DNA of 64,000 nucleotides from Planctomycetaceae bacterium. GTDB taxonomy: Bacteria; Planctomycetota; Phycisphaerae; UBA1845; UTPLA1. Under the pieces are notes generated by a model that had not been told where the DNA came from, searched no databases, and saw only the letters and a list, made by a program, of their open reading frames with translations. Location of the stretch: the NCBI GenBank assembly GCA_011525745.1, contig WYBU01000059.1, positions 1 through 64,000 on the forward strand, read 5' to 3'. Made by a program: the position numbers and the translations under genes. Below, one piece after another: positions 1 through 9,500 of the stretch. Positions within the stretch are counted from its first letter, which is position 1. Each line of letters starts with the position of its first letter.

Positions 1-166
1 GCGACGGAGGTGGTGGGTCGATTACGACCCACCCTACGCGGCTTGGTAGGGTGGGTTGTGCTCAACCCACCATTTCTGGTTGCGCGACGGAGGTGGTGGG
101 TCGATTACGACCCACCCTACGCGGCTTCGTAGGGTGGGTTGTACTCAACCCACCATTTCTCGATGC
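1..166. repeat. Tandem palindromic repeat (family A), two copies
   Basis: Two tandem copies of an 83-nt unit, each starting GCGACGGAGG, at 1-83 and 84-166. Each unit holds two perfect hairpins. One has arms GGTGGGTCG/CGACCCACC around ATTA. The other has arms GGTGGGTTG/CAACCCACC around a 4-nt loop (TACT in copy 2, TGCT in copy 1). The same unit recurs at 3058-3190, on the other side of the cytochrome gene. The rest of the gap to 435 (167-435) holds no convincing gene; it ends in the GGAGG ribosome binding site of the cytochrome gene. Confidence 0.85.
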
Positions 167-435
167 ACGACTGGCGCCTGCGGCTCGGAATTGCCGTGTG
201 GCCCGCCGCGAAGCGGCGGGTTTCCGATGAGACGAACCCGGATGATCCTCCGGACGTGCGTCCGCCGAATTCCTCGGCGACGCACGAAGACGATTGTGGA
301 GTTCACTTGCTGATGCGCCCCCCCGCGCGACGGTTCTCTTGCGCGGCCGGCGTGTGAGTTCGTATCGCTCGAATCGATATTTGAGAAATCAGCGACGGTA
401 CCGGGGGACAACGTCCGCGTGCAGACGGAGGCTCT

Positions 436-3057
436 ATGTCCGCTCGTTCGGTGACGCAGTACTGGCAGGCCGCGGCCGGCGCGACGCTGGCCGTCGTCGT
501 CGTCTTGCTGCTGGGCAACAGTCTCTTCCTCTATACCGTCGATGCGCCCGACGCAATCCTGGCCTTCATGATCGAGGCCCACGTCTGGCTCGGCTACGCC
601 TTGTGCGCGGCGATCGCGCTGTTCGCCGGACCGCACTACCTGCTTCACCGCAGGCACGCCAACCTCCGCGCCCGGCGACTGGGCTACACGCTCATCACCT
701 TGATCGTCGTCGGCTGCATTGCCGGCGTGCGCCTGCACGTCGTCGGCCACTCGTTGGCGGTCGCGTGGCTGGCACGGCTTCACGAGATCGCTTTCGTCCT
801 GGCACTGCTCGCCTACATGTTTCACCGCCTCGTCGCGCGCGCCACGCCCGTGCTGCACCTGGAGTTCGCCGGCGCGGCCGCCGCGATCGTCGTTTTTCTG
901 GTCGTCTGGAACGTGCATCGGCCCGAACCGCTGCGCAGCCGTCTCGCGGCGCCCGATCCGCGACCCGCCCCCGCTGCGCTGGTTGCCGACTTCGGCGCAT
1001 CGCGCGCCGCGACGACTACGGGCCACTGGCTGCGCGAGGACGATCTGAGCAATCCCGGCTATTGCGCGCAGTGCCACGTTGAAATCGCCGAACAGTGGGA
1101 CGGCTCGGCCCATCACTTTTCGTCGCTGAACGATCCGTTCTATGAGAAGACCTTCGAGTCGCTCCAGCGCGCCCGGCCGCCGGCCGCCGCCAAGTTCTGC
1201 GGCGGCTGCCACGATCCGCTCGTCTTCCTGACCGGACATATGGAGCAGACGGTGACCGGTCGGACGATCAACGCGCAGGAAGGCATCACCTGCCTGGCGT
1301 GCCACGCCATCACCGAGGTGCGCGATCGCGTCGGCAATGGCGGCTACGTACTGGCCGCGCCCGATCACTATCCGTTTTACGACAGCAAAGATCCCGAAGA
1401 GCAGGAGATGAACCGCCGGCTGATCCGCTCGAAGCCGGAGAAGCACAAGGCCGCGTTCCTCAAGCCGTTCCACCGCACGTCGGAGTTCTGCCTGGCGTGT
1501 CACAAGGCCAACCTCGACGTTGTCGTCAATCACTATCGCTGGAAGCGCGGTCAGAACGATTACGACCCCTGGCACGACAGCGCCGCCGGCATGAAGTCGG
1601 CCCTGACTTTCTACAACGCCGAAAAGCAGAAGCTGTGCCAGGACTGCCACATGCCCGACGTGCCCACGCAGGATCCGGCGGCGCGCGACGGCCTGAGCCG
1701 CGATCACAGCTTCGCCAGCGCCAACACGGCGCTGGCGATGATCAAGGACAAGAACGACTGGCTGCGCAAGGCGCAGGAGCTGCTCAAGGACTGCGTCAGC
1801 ACCGACATCTTCTCCGCCGTCGTCGATCCCGGCGGCCCCGACGCCCGGCGCATCTGGCCGCTGGAACATCCCGACGCGCGCGTGCCCGCCGGCACGCTGC
1901 TGCGCGTCGAGGTGCTGGCCCGCAATCGCAACGTCGGCCACCTCTTCCCCGGCGGGACCATCGACCTCAACGAAGCCTGGATGGAGTTCACCGTCGCGCG
2001 CGAAAACCACCCGCCGATGCTGGCCAGCGGGCTGCTCGACCGCTACGGCCGGCTCGATCCGTCGGCGCACCGTTTCAACGTGGTGATGCTCACGCGCGAA
2101 GGGCGCTTCGTTGACATTCACAACGTCGAGGACTTCTACACCATCCTCTACAACAACGCCCTGCCGCTGGGGCCGGCCGACGTCATCCGCTATGAATTCG
2201 TCGTGCCCGAACTGTCAGAGGGCGCGCGGCTGCGGCTGACGGCCCGCCTCAACTACCGCAAGTTCAGCCGGCAGTACACCGAGTTCGCCCTCGGACCGGA
2301 CGCCCCTCCCATGCCGGTCACGCTCGTCTCCGAAGACACGGTGGACCTGGTGATCGGACGCAACACGGTCGTCCCGTCGCCGGCGGCCGGCACCGATCTG
2401 GCCGTGCGCGTCAACGACTTCGGCATCGCCCACCTGCGGCAGGGCGATACGCGCACGGCGCGCTGGGCTTTCCGGCTGGTCGCCGAGATGAATCCGGCCG
2501 ACGCCGACGCCTGGGTCAATCTCGCCCGCTGTTCCGTGGTCGACGGGGCGTACGACGTCGAGATGGAAAAAAATCTGAGACAGGCCGACGCCGTTCGGCC
2601 GGGCTATCACAAGACCGCCTATTTCCTGGGCCGACTGCGCGCGGCGCAGGGGCTGTTCGATGAGGCGGTGAAGGCGTATGACGTGACGCTGTCGAAGTTT
2701 CCGGAGGATCGCGAGGCGCTGAATCAGAAGGGCACGGCGCTATTCAAGCAGGAGAAATTCCGCGAGGCCGTCGGCGTGTTCGAGCAAGTGCTGCGGATCG
2801 ATCCCGAGAACGTGACGGCGCACTCGTATCTGTTTCGCGCGCACGCGGCGCTGGGCGAATCGGAACTGGCCGCCAAATACGAAGCCCAGTACCTGCGCTT
2901 CCAGCCGCAGGAGGCCGAAAAAGCCGTGACAGAAATCTACCGCCGCAACAATCCCGACGCCGATCGCGAGGCCAATGCGCAGCACGTCCACCCGCTCTCG
3001 CCGCCCGGCGAGGCCGGTCGGGACCGCGCGCTGGTGTGGCTGGAAGCCATGCCCTGA
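436..3057 (+). CDS. Membrane-anchored pentahaem cytochrome c with C-terminal TPR domain
   Basis: An 873-residue protein in three parts. Residues 1-160 form about five hydrophobic segments containing several histidines (for example H49, H67, H105, H116, H130), the arrangement of a b-type haem membrane module, though I cannot assign a family. Residues 200-420 carry five CxxCH haem c sites (C210, C255, C286, C352, C401), resembling cytochrome c554/NapC-like multihaem proteins. Residues from about 655 to 835 are TPR repeats. ATG follows GGAGG at 4-5 nt. An electron-transfer role at the membrane with the haem domain outside the cytoplasm is inferred; the donor and acceptor are unknown. It stands alone, flanked on both sides by family A repeats. 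Confidence 0.85.
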   Translation: MSARSVTQYWQAAAGATLAVVVVLLLGNSLFLYTVDAPDAILAFMIEAHVWLGYALCAAIALFAGPHYLLHRRHANLRARRLGYTLITLIVVGCIAGVRLHVVGHSLAVAWLARLHEIAFVLALLAYMFHRLVARATPVLHLEFAGAAAAIVVFLVVWNVHRPEPLRSRLAAPDPRPAPAALVADFGASRAATTTGHWLREDDLSNPGYCAQCHVEIAEQWDGSAHHFSSLNDPFYEKTFESLQRARPPAAAKFCGGCHDPLVFLTGHMEQTVTGRTINAQEGITCLACHAITEVRDRVGNGGYVLAAPDHYPFYDSKDPEEQEMNRRLIRSKPEKHKAAFLKPFHRTSEFCLACHKANLDVVVNHYRWKRGQNDYDPWHDSAAGMKSALTFYNAEKQKLCQDCHMPDVPTQDPAARDGLSRDHSFASANTALAMIKDKNDWLRKAQELLKDCVSTDIFSAVVDPGGPDARRIWPLEHPDARVPAGTLLRVEVLARNRNVGHLFPGGTIDLNEAWMEFTVARENHPPMLASGLLDRYGRLDPSAHRFNVVMLTREGRFVDIHNVEDFYTILYNNALPLGPADVIRYEFVVPELSEGARLRLTARLNYRKFSRQYTEFALGPDAPPMPVTLVSEDTVDLVIGRNTVVPSPAAGTDLAVRVNDFGIAHLRQGDTRTARWAFRLVAEMNPADADAWVNLARCSVVDGAYDVEMEKNLRQADAVRPGYHKTAYFLGRLRAAQGLFDEAVKAYDVTLSKFPEDREALNQKGTALFKQEKFREAVGVFEQVLRIDPENVTAHSYLFRAHAALGESELAAKYEAQYLRFQPQEAEKAVTEIYRRNNPDADREANAQHVHPLSPPGEAGRDRALVWLEAMP

Positions 3058-3190
3058 GTAGGGTGGGTTGTACTCAACCCACCGTTTCTCGTTGTGCGCG
3101 GGAGTTACGCGACGGGAGTGGTGGGTCGAGTACGACCCACCCTACGTGGCTTCGTAGGGTGGGTTGTACTCAACCCACCATTTCTCGTTG
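3058..3190. repeat. Palindromic repeat (family A), downstream copies
   Basis: Immediately after the cytochrome stop codon are two GGTGGGTTG/CAACCCACC hairpins with loop TACT, separated by a GGTGGGTCG/CGACCCACC hairpin with loop AGTA. This matches the unit at 1-166. It lies between convergent genes (cytochrome on plus, mreB on minus), so it could act as a transcription terminator. There is no clear T-tract. Confidence 0.8.
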
Positions 3191-3221
3191 TTTGCGGGAG
3201 GCGGTGATTCGAGCGCTTTTC

Positions 3222-4274
3222 TTACGCTTCGTCTTCGTCCGACTCCATTGTGTCCTTCCAACGCGACAGGTTCTCGAGGTAAACGCTGGTGCCGCGCGCC
3301 ACGCAGGACAACGGATCGTCCACGATGCGCACCTCCAGCCCCGTCGCGTCCGCGAGGACCTGCCGTAGGCCGCGCAGCAGCGCGCCGCCGCCGGCCAGAT
3401 GCACTCCGTTGTCGACCAGATCGGCCGCCAGCTCGGGCTCGGCGCGTTCCAGCGTGCGCGTGACGGCCTCGATGATCTGGCTGACCGGCTCCTTCAGCGC
3501 CTCGCGAATCTCCTGTGACGTCACCACCGTCTTGCGCGGCAGCCCGCTGATCATGTCGCGGCCGCGCACCTCGCGGGTCAGTTCTTCATTGAGCTGGCAG
3601 GCCGAGCCGATTTCGATCTTGATCTGCTCCGCCGTCTGCGGGCCGATGTGCATGTTGTAGGTGCGCTTCATGTGGTTGATGATCGCATCGTCCAGCTCGT
3701 CGCCGGCGACGCGGATCGAGTCGCTGACCGATACGTCCGCCAGCGACATGATCGCCACCTCGGTCGTGCCGCCGCCGATGTCGACGATCATCGACGCCGT
3801 CGGCTCCGCGATCGGCAAACCCGCTCCGATGCCGGCGGCCATCGGCTCCTGCACGAGATAGACGCGCCGTGCCCCGGCCCGTTCGGCCGAGTTGTAGACC
3901 GCGCGTTTTTCAACGGCGGTGATGCCCGACGGCACGGCGATCACGACGCGTGGTCGTACCAGCCGGTTGCCGCCCGTCACCTTGCGGATGAAGTAGCTGA
4001 GCATCGCTTCGGTGATGTCGAAGTCGGCGATGACGCCGTTTTTCAGCGGGCGAATGACGGAAATGGAGCCGGGCGATTTTCCGAGCATTTCCTTGGCGAC
4101 GACGCCGACGGCGTTGCCGTTCTGAAGGACGCGGTTGGTGCCCTTGCGCACGGCGACGACCGACGGCTCGTTGAGCACGATGCCTTCGCCGCGCACGCAC
4201 ACCAGCGTGTTGCAGGTGCCCAGGTCGATGCCCATGTCGACGCCGAGCCAGCCGAACAACGAATCGAGAAACAC
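3222..4274 (-). CDS. mreB: Rod-shape determining protein MreB
   Basis: Actin-like cytoskeletal ATPase that organises cell-wall synthesis beneath the inner membrane. The actin-fold phosphate loop is seen in DMGIDLGTCNTLV near the start, followed by DIGGGTTEVA and a C-terminal LAGGGALLRGL motif. The open frame runs on upstream, but a GTG at 4274 gives VFLDSLFGWLG, the usual MreB N-terminus, and is preceded by AGAAAGGGA at 7 nt. This yields 350 residues, the normal family length. No mreC or mreD follows within the window, so the gene is separated from its usual partners. Its 5' gap has a candidate promoter. Confidence 0.95.
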   Translation of the reverse strand: MFLDSLFGWLGVDMGIDLGTCNTLVCVRGEGIVLNEPSVVAVRKGTNRVLQNGNAVGVVAKEMLGKSPGSISVIRPLKNGVIADFDITEAMLSYFIRKVTGGNRLVRPRVVIAVPSGITAVEKRAVYNSAERAGARRVYLVQEPMAAGIGAGLPIAEPTASMIVDIGGGTTEVAIMSLADVSVSDSIRVAGDELDDAIINHMKRTYNMHIGPQTAEQIKIEIGSACQLNEELTREVRGRDMISGLPRKTVVTSQEIREALKEPVSQIIEAVTRTLERAEPELAADLVDNGVHLAGGGALLRGLRQVLADATGLEVRIVDDPLSCVARGTSVYLENLSRWKDTMESDEDEA

Positions 4275-4767
4275 GACAGCGTCCCTTTCTGCGCGCCCTC
4301 GGCACTCCGTGAACACAGCGGCCGCCGGCTGCGCCGCGCGGCACGGGCTTGCAGCCGGTGATGCGTCACATCTCATGACGCGCGGCGTCGCGGTCCGCAC
4401 AGCGGATCGCACGGCAGCGACCGCAGGGGCACGGGAGTGTAACCCATTCACCGTGCTTGCGCAAGCAAGCGGCGGGCGCATTGCTTTTATCGGCCATTTG
4501 GCCTGAAAAAAAGCACATCCAAGCCACCGAGTGCAACGCCACGAAGCTGCGTCTACCCCGTTCGCCGGCGTGATGAATTGTCCGGCCTGGTTGCTGATCC
4601 GCGGAAAACCAAGCGGTACAAGGGCTGCAAGCCCTTGCCACGCGACGGCTCAACACGGCCAGGTCCTCGCGAGCGGCCTTCGCGGCATCAGCCCCGGCGT
4701 TTGTCCGCGCGACGACTTGACCGTGCCACACGGAAAAAGGCTGTCCATATAGTTCCCGCGCCGCGGC
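4275..4767. repeat. Intergenic region with family B and C repeats
   Basis: A 493-nt gap between mreB and the SWIM gene without a supported gene. Around 4618-4640 is an AAGGGCT/AGCCCTT hairpin of the B family followed by CCACGCGAC. From about 4649 to 4741 is a C-family element: CTCAACACGGCCAGGTCCTCGCG at the left and a GACTTGACCGTGCCACACGG end at the right. Confidence 0.6.
4437..4464 (-). promoter_or_regulatory. Candidate mreB promoter
   Basis: On the minus strand TTGCGC, 16 nt, TTACAC resembles a sigma-70 promoter about 160 nt upstream of the mreB GTG. The -35 overlaps a perfect GCTTGC/GCAAGC palindrome. The -10 match is weak. Confidence 0.35.
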
Positions 4768-6111
4768 TCACGGCGCTTCAATCGCAACGCCGACCAGCCT
4801 TGTTTCGACCCACGCGGCCAGCGGACGCAGGCGGTCGCCATCCCACTCGGCCGACAGATCCAGCGGCCGGCCGCCCGAAAGTGCCAGCAGCGTCCAGTGG
4901 TCGGCGCCCGCCAGCGGCAGCGTGCGGCCGGCGGCATCGCGCACCAGCCATCGCCCGTCGGGCATGTGCAGCGGCACGACGTCGCACAGGACGCCGCCGA
5001 AGCGATCCAGCAGCGGCAGCCGCTCCAGTAGCCGCGACACGTCGTCGAGAAATGCCTCGATCGTTACATGGCCCGGCGGCCGCTCCGTGATCGTCTGAAC
5101 CTCGCCGCGGCCTTCCGCGATGCGCGCTCGCTGCGGACCGGCCGACGGATGAAACAGCAGATCGCCTTGCCACTGCGTGCCGACGATGATCGACTCGGCG
5201 AACGCCGCGCCGCCGGCGGCGTATTGGAGCACGAGCGCCATTCGCCGCGTCATGCGGCCGCACAGCCACGTGCGCTGCACGCGCAGCCGATCTTCGTCTT
5301 CGACGATCTGTCCGACGGCGAGCCACTCGTCGGCAACGCGCTGCCCGACGGCGTCGAGTTCGTTCTTGTTGATCGTCCAGCCGATCATCGCGCGCAGATC
5401 GTGACGCAGCGGCTCATCCAACTTGTCGATGCGGCGAAAGGCATGAATGATCAGCGCCATGCGGCCGATGCGTTCGGTCAGCCGCGCCGGCCAGTCCGGC
5501 GAGGAACCCGGTATCGCGGCCATGGCGCGCAGGCGCGCCGCCAAACCCGGCGCCTGGGCATCGACGAGACTCTTGGCCTGGGCATCCCAGAACGAGAAAG
5601 GCTGGCGTTCGACGCCGGCCAGGCCGTTCCGCGCCAGGTCGTGCAACCAGCGTTCGAGACGATCGAGGCCGTCGGCAACGCGGCGCTCGCGCTGAACGGA
5701 GCGGCGCGCCGCGGCACGGGCAGCGCTGTCGGCTGCCTGCGGATCGGGCGGCGCATCGGCGGGCGCTTCGCGTTTTTCGACGCGGGCGCGACGCTGCGAA
5801 AGCCATTGCGTGACCCACTGGGGCGGATCGGTGAGCGGCACAGCCGAAACGTCGTCGGCCACGCGCAGCATCAGGCCCAGCACGTGCTTGCATGGGAACT
5901 TGCGACTGGGACAACTGCACTTGTACGCCAGATCGGCGGCGGCGATACGCACCTGATAGACGCTGGAGCCGAGCGCTTCGCCCCACACGGCATCTTCGCT
6001 GCGGCCGAGCGATTTCCAGTTCACCGGCGCGGCCAGCTTTTTCCCCGCGGCGGCCGAGGCCGCGTCGGGTGCGAGATCCAGCACTTGTGCGACAGTCCAG
6101 GAAACGCCCAT
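4768..6111 (-). CDS. SWIM zinc-finger family protein
   Basis: A 447-residue protein. The zinc-binding SWIM signature CxCx6CxH is clear: C65, C67, C74, H76 in CSCPSRKFPCKHVLGL. SWIM fingers bind DNA or protein. In bacteria this type often lies with a MoxR-like AAA ATPase, a VWA protein and DUF5691/DUF5682 genes, none of which is adjacent here. The frame extends further upstream, but the ATG at 6111 (MGVSWTVAQ) begins the conserved part. Residues beyond 100 are not recognised; they include an Ala/Arg-rich linker (about 95-140). Function unknown. Confidence 0.75.
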   Translation of the reverse strand: MGVSWTVAQVLDLAPDAASAAAGKKLAAPVNWKSLGRSEDAVWGEALGSSVYQVRIAAADLAYKCSCPSRKFPCKHVLGLMLRVADDVSAVPLTDPPQWVTQWLSQRRARVEKREAPADAPPDPQAADSAARAAARRSVQRERRVADGLDRLERWLHDLARNGLAGVERQPFSFWDAQAKSLVDAQAPGLAARLRAMAAIPGSSPDWPARLTERIGRMALIIHAFRRIDKLDEPLRHDLRAMIGWTINKNELDAVGQRVADEWLAVGQIVEDEDRLRVQRTWLCGRMTRRMALVLQYAAGGAAFAESIIVGTQWQGDLLFHPSAGPQRARIAEGRGEVQTITERPPGHVTIEAFLDDVSRLLERLPLLDRFGGVLCDVVPLHMPDGRWLVRDAAGRTLPLAGADHWTLLALSGGRPLDLSAEWDGDRLRPLAAWVETRLVGVAIEAP

Positions 6112-6584
6112 GCTCGGCGGCCTCGTGATGACCCGGCGGAAAATGTAACACAGCCGGGGGCGGCTGTGCTCCATGTGGGGTGGCCCACCGCGTTGCGGTG
6201 GGGGCATGATGATAGGAATGCGAGTGAACCGTCACGCCCGCGCAGGCGACGTGATGGCGTCACGCCCGCTCAGGCGGGGGTCCAGTGCGTTTTCTAGCGG
6301 CTTGGATTTCCGCCTGCGCGGGAATGACGAGATGAAACCACGGGCTGGAAGCCCGTTCCACGCGACACAGCCGGGGGCGGCTGTGCCACAAGGGCTGAAT
6401 GCCCTCGCCGCGCGGAGACTCAACACGGCCAAGCCCTCGCGAAAGTGCGACAAGACAGGCGGGGCGCCCGTACCACCCAAATCACAAAAGGCGCGCCCCG
6501 TGCGACGGCTGGCCCGTGCCACACGGCGACGCGGTACGGTGCACCCAGCGCGGCGAAATGAATCAGCTTTTTTCCAATTCATTC
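6112..6584. repeat. Mosaic intergenic repeat island
   Basis: A 473-nt gap packed with short palindromes. It contains a GTGGCCCACCGC/GCGGTGGG element near 6180-6206; GCCCGCGCAGGC and GCCCGCTCAGGCGGG elements at 6237-6280; a TTCCGCCTGCGCGGGAA hairpin near 6308-6324; an ACGGGCTGGAAGCCCGT hairpin near 6341; CAGCCGGGGGCGGCTG near 6368; an AAGGGCTGAATGCCCT hairpin near 6389; and a C-family element from about 6419 to 6530 with an internal GGGGCGC/GCGCCCC pair. No gene is supported. Confidence 0.7.
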
Positions 6585-9500
6585 CTACGGTTCGCGCCGG
6601 TCCCGCGCCATCTCGCGATAGTACGCTTCGAGCAGATCGCGGTATTCCGACGGCACGTCCTCCGGCGGCAGCTCGCGCAGCGTCGGACGCGTGCGCTCGG
6701 CCGCGATGTCGCCGCTCGCGCCGCGCAAGTCCGCGACGACCGAACCGCCCCGGCGCACCTGCACGTCGCCCGGCGTGCGCACCGCGACCTCGCCGCCGCG
6801 CGACGACGCGCCGGACGGCACTCCGTCTCGTTCATCCGGCGGCCGCGCAGCCTGTTTGAAACGTCGGATGAATCCGGCCGCCTGCGCCTTCGTCCAGCCC
6901 AGCTCTTTCAGCAGCGCCTCGTCCACCTCGCCTGCCCGCAAGCGGCGATCCAACTCGTTGACCGCCCGTTCGGCGCGGCCCATGTCGATCCCAAGGTCGC
7001 CGCCGTCGTCGCCGCCTTCGAAGGTCCCGTCGTTCTCGAGCGGCTCGGGCGTGGGCGGCACATCATCTGAATCGCCGCCCGTCCGTCTCTTCGCGCCGTC
7101 GCCCGGACGGCCGGCGTCATTCGATGAGCCGGCGTCGCGCGACGGTTCACCCTGACCCGAATCGCCGTTATCGCCCGACCGTGCATCGCTTTCCGACCCG
7201 CCGGATTCCTCGCCCTGCCCGTGGCCGGTCGCATCGGTCGCGCCTTCCGCGCCGGCTTGCGATTTCTTCCGGCCGCCGGAAGTCGCCGTGCCCGGCTCGC
7301 TCGGCTGCGAAGTCCCAGACTCGGCCGGCCGGCTGGCCGCCGTGGCACCGGGCTTGGCGCCGGTCGGTCCGTCGCCGTTCTCGGTTTGGCCCGAATCATC
7401 GGACTGATTATCGCCTCCGCCACTGCGAGTCGCTTCGGCGGGTTGAGTGGCAGATGGCTTTTGTCCTGAATCTGCTTCCGCCTCGGATTCGTGCCCGTTC
7501 GTCGACTGCTCCTCGGCCCCGCCCTTCGACCGCGGCGGCTGCTTGCCTGCCGATTGGTCTGAGCCTGCCTGCGTCGGCTCCGCCTCGCCTGCGTTGCCCT
7601 CATTCGGCGGCCGGCCGCGTGAATCAGCGGCGCCTTCGTCTCCGCTGTCGCGCTCGGAGCCGTCACGTTCGTCGCCGCCCATTTCCTCGATCAGGCGACG
7701 CAGCGACTCGCGATGGCGTCGCGCGAATTCCTCGCGGCTTTCGCCGGCTTCGCCCGCTCCCTTGCCGGCGCCCAGGCTGGAGTCGTCGGCGCCCGCAACG
7801 CCTGTCCCTTCACGCATGCGCGAACGAGGCTCGCTTCCCGCCTGTGACGCGCCGTCGCCGGATTGGTCCGCCTCGTCCGAAGCAGCACCCTCGCCGGCGC
7901 CGCGATCGCCGCCGCCGCCGGACAACTCCGCGTCGGTCGGCTCATCGGGTTGCGGCCCGCCCGCGTCGCCCCCGGCCGATTCCGGCTGCCCTTGCGTTCC
8001 TTCGACCGCCGTACCCTCGCCGGCCGGCCTTCCGTCCGCACCGTCGCCTCGCGGCTGATCGCCCGCCGATCCGCTCGCATCGCCCGAAGCATCGGGCTGC
8101 CCCTGTTCGTTCGACGGCGGCCGTTGGTCGGCCGGCTGAGTTGGCTCGAAAGCCTTTCCCGTCTTCGACGCCGGTCGTCGGGCCGTGCGCGAGGCGGCCG
8201 ACCGTGCGTCACGTTCGGCGTCATCCGCATTTGCCAATCGAACGCGAATGCTGCGCGTCGGCCCTACGCCGATGCGCGGATCGGGTCGGCCGCGCAGGTT
8301 GCGGCGGTTGTCGCGGGCTTCGATGCGCCACTCGATCACGTCGCCCGGCGCGGCGTGCATCGCCGCCAGCGACACGCTGCCGTTGACACGCACGCCGCGG
8401 CCGCCGAGCGAGGCGCCTTCGTTGAGCGACAGCCGCCCTTCGATGCGGCCGCGGCGATAAACCAGCGCGACATCCGTCACGCCGAAGTCGTCCGTCACCC
8501 GCGCGTCGATATCGAACCGATCGTTTGCAGCCAGCTCCAGCTCGTCCGTCGGAAGGGCGAGGCCGACGCGCGGCGGTTCGTCGCGCTTGACGCGCTGCCG
8601 GTGCGTGATCGGCACATTCGCGGCGCCCCAGCGATCGCGCAGCACGATGCGAAACTCTGCGTCGTCTTCGGCGATCCACTCCGCGCGCAAACGCGTCGCA
8701 TCGTCCGCCGACAGTTCCATGCGTCGCGCCGACGCGTTTCGCGCATCCTCGAGCTGAACCACGCCGTTGGAAACAGGAACATTGCTGCGCGCGCGCAGCT
8801 CAACCCGCGAACCTTCCCATACGTCGATGTCCGCGCCCACCCTCGTTTCGCTCGGCAGATTCATGTATGCCGGCGGGTATTGCGTCGTCTCGGCCGACTC
8901 GACCGCCGGCGCCGGACGCACTTCGATCCGTCGCGGCCGACTGATCGCGTCGCCGGCGACAATGCGACAGAGCATCGTGGCCTGCACGTCGCCGCCCGGC
9001 ATGCGGGCGCTCCAGAACGAGGTGCGTTGCGACGACGGCTCGTCGGGCATCAACAGCAGGCGCCGCCCGGCCGGCCACGTCGCGCCTTCGTCGATCGAGT
9101 ATTCGACCCACGCCTCGCGGGGTGTGCGTCCGCTCAGTCGCGCGGAAAACCCGATCGGCGTGCCGCGCGTCACCGATTCGCCGTCGTCGGGCGTGCGCCA
9201 CTCGATCTGCGTGCGCGTCGGCGCGGCCACGTCCATGCCGAATGCGCGTTGCAGCGACGGCCAGACGGCCTTGGGGGCAAATGCCCAGTAGATCAGCAAC
9301 AGCACGACCACGCCGCAGCCGGCCCGCGTCGCGCGCGTCAGCCGGCTCGTCGGTACGCAGACGCGCACGTCGCGGCGCGCCAGTTCCTCGGCCGATCGTT
9401 CGACCAGACCCAGCACGACGCCGGGATCGATGTCCGGCCGCGACTGCGACTCGACCGTCGTGACGACTGTGTTGCCCAGCTCCGGAAAGTGCTTCTCGAT

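Noticed and set aside
145-2121. 658-codon open frame on minus strand opposite the cytochrome gene
   Set aside because: It lies in the antisense of a gene with clear haem motifs; long antisense frames are expected in GC-rich DNA, and it has no recognisable domain.
5068-6297. 409-codon open frame on plus strand opposite the SWIM gene
   Set aside because: Antisense shadow with arginine-rich content and no ribosome binding site.
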